A stretch of DNA of 64,000 nucleotides, taken from positions 1,140,689 to 1,204,688 of the forward strand of contig OZ037860.1 in NCBI GenBank assembly GCA_964035575.1, given 5' to 3'. This document shows, in pieces, positions 56,298 to 64,000 of this stretch; position 1 is the stretch's first letter; each line of letters opens with the position of its first letter. The position numbers and the translations under genes are program-made. The DNA comes from Rhynchopus sp. YZ270_cl-10 (taxonomy: Eukaryota > Euglenozoa > Diplonemea > Diplonemida > Diplonemidae). The notes below the pieces were generated by a model, which was not told the DNA's origin, searched no databases, and worked only from the letters and a program-made list of their open reading frames with translations.

Positions 56298-58131
56298 ATG
56301 AGTTCACCACGTAATCCTACTGGGCGGCGAATACCAAGGCTTGGTGAGGATGTGTGCGCTCGGATTCGCAAGCAATGCAGCGCATCTCAGCCCGCAGGCG
56401 ACACAAGCAAACCAGATGAAATCTCAATCCCAACCGCGACAGGGCAAGAGTTCTTTGTGTTCAAAGGTAGTGATGGGATGGTCAGAGAGAATCTCGTGTG
56501 TGACCAGGTGGTGCCCAAGAAGAAGAAACACCGACATCTCAACATCAAGCCAAACCCAAGCGGGGAAAAGATCAGTTACGGGCAGCTAGAACGATGCGGG
56601 CTTCTTGGGAAGGTATTTTCCCCTCCCATTAATTTCCCCCTCGATCAACCCGAGGGGACTCAGCGGAGTGTCATTAAGTACAGTACCTCACCAACTTCAC
56701 TTTTTTTGGAATAATTTGACACACGAGACGGCATTAATTCACCTTTATATTTCCAATGTAAACCACGAAATAGATGTAAGCCTGCATGGTTGTCCGGTGT
56801 ATCTACACCTACACCTACACCACGAGAGGGCTTTTTGTATTTCAAGTTAAATTCCCTTCACACAAATCCCATTGTGCGAAGCTCTTTCACAATAACAAAT
56901 TGTAAGATGTCTAGGGCTTAGGATCTTCCACACCCTCTTGACATATTCACCCCCTATTTTTTCTCAGGGTTCGCAAGGTGAGGTTCAGTTGGTGAAGTTT
57001 AGGGGGAGGCCGTATGCGTTAAAGAGACTGGCTGCGATTGGGGGGTTGGTGGGGGGGTGCAAGAAGTCAATGCAGCGGGAGCTGGAGAAGGTGATCCTGG
57101 AGCTAACACAGCTGCACCGATACGCGGTGGAGAGCTACGACGCGTACTGGTCGGAGTCGGACGCGAAGCTCTGCATCCTGATGGAGTACATGCGGCACGG
57201 CTCGCTGCTCGACGTCCTCGCAAGCCTTCGCAACCCCGTCCTCCCCTCTTCATGCTACCCAGCTGAAGCGGAACACCTCGCCAGCGGCTCCTCCTCGTCA
57301 ACAACAAACACCGAAAGCAACACCACCGTCTTCTGCAGTGAAGATGTCTCATTCATTGCCCGTTCGGTATGTTTCCCCCCCTTAGAAATTAGAATAATAA
57401 CGAACGTTTTAATCGTCTGATCTTTTCTCCCTTCTCGTTATTCAGATCTCACACTTGGCTGGGTTCAACAAAAAATAATATTCCCCTTTCCTAGTAGAGT
57501 TATCAAGACCACAAAAGTCTTATTTTCAAAAAAAAACGTCTTCAAGCCTATCCTGGCTAAAACCATTTTTCAATTTTCTTGAAATTCTTTGCAACTCTTT
57601 TTTTTCTTCTCTCAGATCCTCAAAGGTTTGGTCGAGCTGCAGAGACTGGGTTTGGTACATAATGACATCAAACCTGCCAACATTTTGGTCACACGGAAGG
57701 GGGCAGTTAAGATTGCGGACTTTGGGGTCGCACGCTGGACGAATACTGTGAGCTTCGCTGGCTCGGGGGCCGGGACACAGTGTTATATGGCGCCTGAGAA
57801 GCTTCTGGGGAGCAGCTACAGCTACCAGGCGGATGTGTACAGCTTTGGGCTGACCATCGCCTTCTGTGCGACGGGGTCCTTTCCCGCAAGCATTGCGGGT
57901 CTGTCGCCCTTTGAGCTTATTTCCACCATGGTTAAGGGGATCGTCCTCGATCCCACACCCCCCTTACCACCCACCCTCCACGACCTGATCTCGCAATCCC
58001 TCTGCATGAAATGGGAAGCCAGGCCTCAAGCAAAACAACTTCTCTCTCATCCCTTCTTTGAAACCTGCCCGCCGTCAAAGCCACCGCACTTCCTCAAGGC
58101 AATAGCAAAAGAGGAAGAAGATACGGAGTAA
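56298..58131 (+). CDS. MAP2K-like protein kinase
   Basis: Exons 56298-56612, 56968-57366 and 57616-58131 are all joined in phase 0, giving about 409 residues. After a basic, probably disordered N-terminus (1-~100) comes a complete kinase domain. It has a glycine loop GKGSQGEV (104-111), beta-3 lysine K124 in ALK, hinge region LMEYMRHGSLLDVL, catalytic loop VHNDIKPANIL (HND in place of HRD, 253-255), DFG at 273-275 and activation-segment end YMAPEKL. The hinge and APE-region motifs resemble MAP kinase kinases (STE7/MEK type), which phosphorylate MAP kinases. A Ser/Thr-rich insertion of about 40 residues lies between the hinge helix and catalytic loop. All catalytic residues are present, so it should be active. 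Replacement of the HRD arginine makes it a non-RD kinase. Intron 1 (355 bp) carries an S1 repeat copy. Confidence 0.9.
56757..56850 (+). repeat. S1 dispersed repeat copy in kinase intron 1
   Basis: It contains acgaaatagatgtaagcctgc, then a local cacctacac duplication, then cacgagagggctttttgtat and ttcaagttaa. It lies wholly within intron 1. Confidence 0.65.
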
Positions 58132-58579
58132 GGCTGGCGCAGGTTTGAAGGGAAAAAATAATGTATTTCGTTACCATGCCGAGTCAGCAGGAGTCGTACT
58201 GAATAGATGCAGAGGAGATCGGTTTAATTGTGGCCAACTCGTGAGAGGCGGAGACATGGCATAATACATTTCTCTTATACTGTTGTAGGCCGCAGGGTAT
58301 TTGTGCTGTCATCCAGATGGTTGGCATCGTGACAGTGGGTCAGTCGGAGGTGCCTGCATCAACTACAGTTTCTTTGGATTTATTGAAGGTTTCTGAAGCG
58401 AGTCGGGGTGGTCTAACCTACAGTGGATGAGGGGCGTTGTTCTGTAAAATAAGTGCCTTTTTTTCTTGTTTCACTTTCAAGGGTTTTGCTCCGCTTCAAG
58501 ATGTGTGTGTATGTGTGTTTGATAACTAGTAGGGGTAATTCTTGCTCAGAATATGGCCCCAAAAAGGGGGGGGGGGTGC
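58132..58579. other. short spacer with S2 copy
   Basis: It separates the kinase stop codon from the retroelement fragment. An S2 repeat (58281-58367) is the only recognisable feature. Confidence 0.5.
58281..58367 (+). repeat. S2 dispersed repeat, most complete copy
   Basis: It contains ctgttgtaggccgcagggta, then gctgtcatccagatggttgg, then gacagtgggtcagtcggagg and tgcctgcatcaac. It serves as the reference for copies at 4636, 7623 and 8756. Confidence 0.78.
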
Positions 58580-60877
58580 TCACGTCACGGCAGACGCCCC
58601 CGAAGGGTCGTGACGGTGATGCAGTGGTTGAATGCCTTCCTGGGCCGCGTGCTTGAATTGCGGGTGGCAGGAGTGGCAGCATTCGTTTAGGCTTTTTCTG
58701 TCCAAGTGGCAGGCCCCACAGCGCGTCAATCTGTGGCTCAGGCAGAAGTCCATCACAAGCTCAAGGCCATCATCCTCTCTGTGGTGCAGGTTGCAGCAGG
58801 TTTCCACTACGGCTCGCACTTTCACACAGGACACACATCTGACTTTTCCGTGGCTCTCACATGAGATGATTTTGGCGTTCTTGCGGGCCCCCGCGGGGGC
58901 TGGTCGCGGGGGTCTGGACCTGAAGGCTGCAGTGTCCACCGCCGCTCTGCCCCGTGCCTGGCTGGATGCCTCCGTCCAGTTCGCGGCGTAGTGGTCCTGG
59001 GGGTAGAACCGTGCTGCCCATGCTTGGCTCTCCTCATACAGGATGGAGCTAGGGCCATGCGGCTGTTCGCTGCGGATGTTGTGGGCGTTGAGGTGGCGGA
59101 GGACGGCCTCTGTCTTGGCGGAAAGCACAGCCCGTCGGTTTACCCCTTGCACCACTGTCCCTCCGAGCGCTGTCAGACTGGTGACACCTCCCTCTTTGCC
59201 TCTGGTCCAACTGTCGACTTGGACCACACTGCGTAGGTCACGGGTGAGGCTCTGCAGTGACAGTGCTTTGGCCCATACGCTCTTTTGGAAGAGAGGGTAT
59301 TCTGCAGCTGCCTGGCTTAGCTGCTCCGCCCTCGCAACTTCGACCGTATCCATCGCTTCATTGCTGAGAGCGTCAGCGTCAGTGTTGAGGTTCCGCTTGA
59401 CGTGGCGCCATTCGATGACGTAGCGGGGTTGCAGGTCTCGGATTTGGGCCCTGATGCGGTGGAGGAATGGCTGGAGGTTCTCTTTGCATGTTGTGTTCCC
59501 CTTGATGTGCTCGATGATCAGTTTAGAGTCACCGTATATGGTCGCCTGGCCACACACTTCTGGGGGTAGGTCGCGAAGAAGGCAAAGGCCACTGCTAGCC
59601 CCTTCGTACTCGGCAACGTTGTTGCTTCTTGCAAATGGCAGGGGCGTAGCTACGGATGCTGCCTTCACCCCGTCGATGTAGACAACTGCTCCTGCCCCTG
59701 CCCTCGCAAATACCGTACCGTTCTGTCTAGCACCACCATCAAAGAACACCTCTGTGCCCTGGCGGCCTTCTAGGGTGTTGCGCACAGTGCACACGGTTTG
59801 AGACGCACAGTATGGCTGGTATCTACGGTTCTTGATACCCGGCAAGGAAAGTCCCGTGGTCAGCTCGAAGTCTATTGCGAGCTCAATGTAGCTAACGGAG
59901 TGCTCCGATCCGTTATGCGCCCATTGCAGACTGTTTACCCAGTGGTTGGTTGCGTACCATAGGTCTTCACTGTGTTTCCATATGGCCCCCACGTCTTGGT
60001 AACGCAGTGAAGGGAGTTGCACTCGCATGGGTTGGGGAGAAGACCATCCCCATGGGTAGTCAACCAGGCGGTGGTGGCGGGCCGACTCTGCTGGGCGGTC
60101 ATCTCGAATCTGTCTTTGCCTGACTATCTCTATGAATAGCCTTTGCAGATTTCTCACTAGTGCGATCCTCTCGTGGTCGTCTCGCGGGAGAACGTTGTCG
60201 TGGCAGTCGTGACGGTACCGTGGTGCCACCCCGCAAATGACCAGACAGTTCGGCCAGTCCGTCCTGTCCGCGGCTGCGACAGGGTGACGGCTGCGTACCT
60301 CCTCCCACGCACTGCATTCCCACCACATATGGCGAACTGTTTCGCGGGCTTCGGTCTCACAGTAAGGGCATCCGTCGGTGATGAGGCCGGATCTACCCGT
60401 TGTTGTCATTGCCCCTGCGATGATGGAGCGAAGGATGCCTTTCTGGTACCCGGTTAAGTTGCTCTCGGGGTCTTCCAGCAGGTGCCTGGTCACTCTGCCG
60501 TCAACACCATGTTGGAGTCCGTCGTAGTCGCTCGATCGCTTGTTCGCAAGGGACCTCATTAGGGCATTCCGCAGTTTGTGACGTGCCTCGGCCTCGACTG
60601 ACGTGGCTTGCTTTTCGGTGAGGGTGTCAACGTCCAGCAGGGTTTGGTCTCCTGATTCGTTGGTGAATCTGACTTGGTTGGGGGCAACCCAGTCCCACCC
60701 CAAGGCGTTCAGTGATTCATTGAGGAGGAAGAACGGTCCGTAGGACAGGGAATCTCTGTGCTGCCACGCCACCGCACATAGATGTCTGCAGTTTTCTCTT
60801 CTCATCTGTTTGATCCACGCACGTAGCCTGCGAATGTGGAAGACCATTGTGTATGTGTGTGTGTACACGAGGCGCAT
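58580..60877 (-). mobile_element. retroelement fragment: zinc finger, RNase H, Cys-rich tail
   Basis: One uninterrupted minus-strand frame of about 765 codons. In order it shows a helical segment, a C-x2-C-x10-H-x4-C finger (CPYCETEARETVRHMWWEC) of the kind that follows LINE reverse transcriptases, a region of ~180 residues without recognised motifs, then an RNase H domain with acidic residues in FFDGGARQNG, NNVAEYEGA, IYGDSKLIIEH and NTDADALSNEA. The end is Cys/His-rich with several CxxC pairs (CVSC, CGAC, CHSC). No reverse transcriptase core lies upstream (beyond 60877 is unrelated spacer), so it is the 3' part of a non-LTR-like element or a domesticated derivative. No poly(A) tail is visible; the 3' flank is a run of G/C. 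Finger then RNase H is the reverse of the order in the LINE at 16210. Confidence 0.7.
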
Positions 60878-62152
60878 TCATCTTGCAAAGTGTTCTTTTT
60901 CCAGGTATCTGCATCCGCAGAACCACCATGCAAAATAAGCAAACCCTTTGCAATCAACCGCCCTTTTTTAAGTTGTCAACCTCAAAATTGTAGGGTATGA
61001 TTTCTGGTCACACACCAAGCAGGCTACCAACTGTCACGAGAGGGCTTTTGTATTGACACATTATTTTCTCCAGGGCCTCTGCTGGTGTGCCGCGAGGCAT
61101 TTTTTTTTTCAACACCACTCTTTCAGTGTTTCCGCGCTCCTTCATTGGGTACGATTTTTGATGAAGAATCGTGATTTTGTACATAAAAGGTAAATACGTC
61201 CCGAGCCCGGCGCGCTACGCGCGCCGGAATTTAACGCAAGTTCGGGGCCTCCGGCGGAGAAACTAGAGTTCTGGCCCAAAAAACGCGTCCCAGCGCAGTC
61301 CCTGAGATTTCCAAAAAATAAAATAAAAAAGCGCGGTCGAGCCCGACCCGGAATGAGAGAATTCCTCGGGTATCCGACTGAGGAGTTCAACTTCATTGAT
61401 ATTTGCACCAGACACACGAATTATCAGTAACCTCAGTACGTGTACAAAAAGAAACGGTGGCCATAGCATCAAGGCTCCTGGCGAAGCCACGGTACGCAAC
61501 ATTTCAAAAAATTGCGCATAAAATTGCACATTTTTACAGCCAAACAATGTCATGGGAAGGTGGGTTGCAAACTTGCGCCGCAGGCGCACGGTACGCTACT
61601 TTTTTCTTTCGCCATGCTGCATGCTTCCTTTTCGTTCGGCGTTTAATCAATTGAGTCGCGTTCTGGCTGTGACGGGGTCACTTTGTTCATGAGGCCAGTT
61701 CTGGTCACTCTCAGAGGCTTATGTGGGGGAATTTTTTTTTTTTTCGGGAATTTTTTTTTATTTTTATTTTTTTTTAATGAAGAATTCTTCACTGGAAAAA
61801 GTTTTTTTTTTTGGGATTTTTTTTTTTTTTGAAGAATTCTTCATCGGATTCTTCAGCGCGGAAAGTCTGCACTCTTTGCGACACAGCACAAGAGGCTGAA
61901 GTTCATTCTGGCAAACTTCTCTTTGGTGCCTCTCAGTCACTTTCCTTCATCTTTTCCTTTAAATAGAAAAGGGCAACACCTCTCTGCCCCCTGCTCCCCC
62001 CCATCCCCCTTGCATATGATCTTATCTCCTCTCAGACACTCTCCCACTCTTTGATAACCTGACCTCCTCAACAAAAAAAGCAACACATTTTTTTCTCTCT
62101 CAAATTTCCCCCCATCTCCCCCTCTCCCCCTCCCTACCACATTGCAGGTGAA
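60878..62152. other. spacer with repeats upstream of coiled-coil gene
   Basis: It holds an S1 3' fragment (60991-61060), a full F1 copy (61202-61710), T-rich tracts with two identical 14-bp palindromes (61778-61791, 61830-61843), and a pyrimidine-rich stretch (61960-62148) ending in accacattgcag just before the start codon. That end could be leader sequence or a 5' UTR splice acceptor. Confidence 0.55.
61202..61710 (+). repeat. F1 dispersed repeat, full copy
   Basis: It is homologous to 51631-52075, with about 60 bp extra between 61270 and 61345. It starts ccgagcccggcgcgctacgc, carries both hairpin-plus-cggtacgc motifs and ends near tctggtcactctcagaggc. With the copies at 2680 and 51631 it defines a family of about 450 bp. 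Confidence 0.85.
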
Positions 62153-64000
62153 ATGTCTGATTACGATGAGTCAACAGACAATGAAGCACCATTGGACCCG
62201 TTTAGCATAACAGAACAGCTGCAGGCATTGCTCGATGTAGGGGAGAGTGTGGTCACATGCCCGGCCGCACTGCTGCAAAGCACGCAGACGTGTTTGGACA
62301 ATATGAACCGCAATCTGTGCCAGGCAGTGGAGATGGGGCAGGGGCTTGCTGCGAAGGTGTCTTCCTTGAAGAAGGAGAATGCCGACCACGAGCGGGAGGT
62401 TCTGGTGTTGAAGATGCAGGTCGGGAAGGAGGATGCACCACGCGACGAACAACGCCAGCAGAACACTGTCCCTGCCGCTGAGCTGCGCGAGGCTGAACGT
62501 GCCAACGCATCTGTGCAAATGAAGTTCAACGACGCTGCCAAAGCTAAGGCACGTCTAGAGCTGCAACTCGAAGAACAGCTACGTGACGCCGCCCACACCC
62601 ACGAAGAGCTCGCAGGGCTTAACCTCCGCCACCGCCAGACCCTCGATGCAAAGGCCCTCCTCCAACAGAACTACGATGCAGCAGTCACAAAGCTTGTCGA
62701 GCACGACACCCTGCAGCGCCATTCAGACAGCACGGACGACAAGCTGGAAGCCCTGCAGGCGAGGTTTGAGGCATTAGAGTATGAACACAGCCTTGCGCAG
62801 AAGGAGACGTACCACATCCGAGAGGACCGCGATGGTGTCACCGTTGCAGCGGAAAGGGAGCGTGCACAGTTTGCGCACAAGGCAGAGCGTATGGTGGCGG
62901 AGGCTGTGCAGCGCAGGGAGAAGGAGCTGACGGTGTCGATAGAGGAGCTGACGGCACAGCGCGACACATTGCAGCAGAGAGCAGACGAGGCGGAGGAAAG
63001 CCAGGAGGAGGCAGTGGCCAAGGTACAGCGCACCCTCAAGGCACGTCACCGTGCAGAGCTGGCGGAGAAGGAGGATGAGATGTTAGAGGTGCAGCGCCAG
63101 TTGTGTGAAGCGGGCAACAAGCAGGCCCGCATGGGGCGGGATATGGGCTCGATGGCGGAGGTGCAGCTAGCGGTGGAGGAGGCGGACGCACGTTCGCAGG
63201 TGGCCGTTGCAGAGTCTGCAGGCTTCACAACGTCGCTGCTAGAGCACACAGCAGTGCTGCAGACGTCGCTCGACCCGCTCCTGCAAGAGGCCGTGGCCAT
63301 GAAGGCAGCGCTCGCCAAGAGTGACGACGCACTCTCCCGAGCCACCCAAGACGCAGCAGCAGCAGCAGGTGGCATGGCAGAGGAGCTGGCGGAGCTGAAG
63401 GACATTGCAGAGGCACGTCAGGAGCGCATCCTCGGTCTCAAGGAAGACCTGCAAAATGCAAAAGAGTCTCTCGCAAGCAAAAAGGAGCAGCTCATTGACA
63501 TGCAGGTGGACGCGGAGGACAAGGAGGCACAGGCAGAGGATGCTGTGCAGAAGCTGGCGGAGCTGCAGGAGCGTCTCTCGGCAGAGCAGGCTGCTGCACG
63601 TGAGCAGGGTGAGGAGAACACTGCGCGTGTGACAGCGCTTGAGAGTGACCTTGAGACAACAGCTGCACAGCTTGCAGAAGCAACGGCGTCTGTGCAGACT
63701 GCTGAGGACGCACTGAAGGCTGCGAAGGACGAGACAGAAGCAACGAAGGCAGCAGGTGAGGCAGCACTCCAGACGTCCTCTGACAAGGTTGCAGAGTTGG
63801 AAGGGACACTCGAGAAGGTGTCGAGCGAGCTTGCACAGGCAAAGTCCGATGCAGAAGCAGCAGCAGGTGGGTCTGAGGAGAACGAGAAGAGGCTCACTGC
63901 TGAGTTGGCTGAACTGCGTGGTGAGTCCTCTGCACAGCAGGAGAAGACAAAGACACTCGAGGGTGAAGTGAGCACACTGCAACAGTCGCTGGAGGCTGCA
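62153..64000 (+). CDS. coiled-coil protein, N-terminal 616 aa (partial)
   Basis: The ATG at 62153 opens a frame without stops to the window edge, 616 codons. The N-terminus is acidic (MSDYDESTDNEAPLDPFS), followed by a helical segment with three Cys (VVTCPAALLQSTQTCLDNMN, then LCQAVEM). From residue ~75 it becomes continuous heptad-rich coiled coil (Glu, Ala, Gln, Lys, Leu). No enzyme domain is visible in the part present. Its composition resembles the coiled-coil section of the giant gene (42-45 kb), but I see no direct alignment. It may encode a structural filament, a basal-body or cytoskeletal rod, or another large multidomain protein continuing beyond the window. The preceding CAG suggests a possible upstream non-coding exon. 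Confidence 0.85.
   Translation, partial: MSDYDESTDNEAPLDPFSITEQLQALLDVGESVVTCPAALLQSTQTCLDNMNRNLCQAVEMGQGLAAKVSSLKKENADHEREVLVLKMQVGKEDAPRDEQRQQNTVPAAELREAERANASVQMKFNDAAKAKARLELQLEEQLRDAAHTHEELAGLNLRHRQTLDAKALLQQNYDAAVTKLVEHDTLQRHSDSTDDKLEALQARFEALEYEHSLAQKETYHIREDRDGVTVAAERERAQFAHKAERMVAEAVQRREKELTVSIEELTAQRDTLQQRADEAEESQEEAVAKVQRTLKARHRAELAEKEDEMLEVQRQLCEAGNKQARMGRDMGSMAEVQLAVEEADARSQVAVAESAGFTTSLLEHTAVLQTSLDPLLQEAVAMKAALAKSDDALSRATQDAAAAAGGMAEELAELKDIAEARQERILGLKEDLQNAKESLASKKEQLIDMQVDAEDKEAQAEDAVQKLAELQERLSAEQAAAREQGEENTARVTALESDLETTAAQLAEATASVQTAEDALKAAKDETEATKAAGEAALQTSSDKVAELEGTLEKVSSELAQAKSDAEAAAGGSEENEKRLTAELAELRGESSAQQEKTKTLEGEVSTLQQSLEAA

Noticed and set aside
1-64000. tRNA or rRNA genes
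   Set aside because: I looked for cloverleaf-like segments with CCA-adjacent stems and A/B boxes, including in S1 and S2 repeats, and found none convincing. A tRNAscan or Rfam run would be decisive.

Overview
The window is a piece of nuclear genome from a unicellular eukaryote. It has GC-rich exons, spliceosomal introns of the GTATG...TTTNCAG type (mostly 77-355 bp), and AT-rich spacers full of homopolymer T/A tracts. Genes are sparse, with six convincing host protein genes in 64 kb, and most of the spacer is dispersed repeat or transposon debris. I cannot place the species. A free-living flagellate with a large cytoskeletal repertoire fits, but that is a guess.

Left part (1-20.4 kb). A two-exon gene (1185-2352) encodes three copies of an unrecognised Trp/Cys repeat. 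A two-exon gene (5366-6626) encodes a PH-domain protein. A small spliced gene (11661-12127) sits inside an inverted-repeat cassette. Around them lie a 2.06-kb foldback element with ~0.6-kb terminal inverted repeats (9223-11284), a 107-bp MITE with a 6-bp target duplication (4126-4232), a Tc1/mariner-type MITE (15415-16103), a 5'-truncated LINE (16210-18377, minus strand) and copies of several short interspersed repeat families.

Centre (20443-54540). One gene fills over half the window. Its main exon is 27.6 kb, followed by five short introns, and every exon junction is phase 0. The predicted protein is about 10,842 residues. In order it has a divergent kinesin motor, a short coiled coil, one isolated FN3-like unit, about 5,700 residues of alpha-helical super-repeats (six units), about 1,500 residues of coiled coil with an internal 49-residue tandem repeat, about 13 FN3-like units with four small LNG modules, a polyglutamate tract, a PH-like domain, an inositol-5-phosphatase-like fold that has lost its catalytic motifs, and a C2-like domain. 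Reading across the fourth exon boundary is what reveals the last two domains. The apparent stop at 51477 lies inside a 1,017-bp intron carrying a dispersed repeat.

Right part (54.5-64 kb). A three-exon MAP2K-like protein kinase (56298-58131) is followed by a retroelement fragment with zinc-finger and RNase H domains (58580-60877, minus strand). A coiled-coil gene starts at 62153 and stays open to the window edge.

The genes do not form an operon-like unit. The functional theme, inferred only, is membrane and cytoskeleton organisation: PH, C2 and 5-phosphatase-like folds attached to a motor, plus another coiled-coil protein. The repeats have also enlarged introns: the longest introns of both the giant gene and the kinase carry repeat copies.
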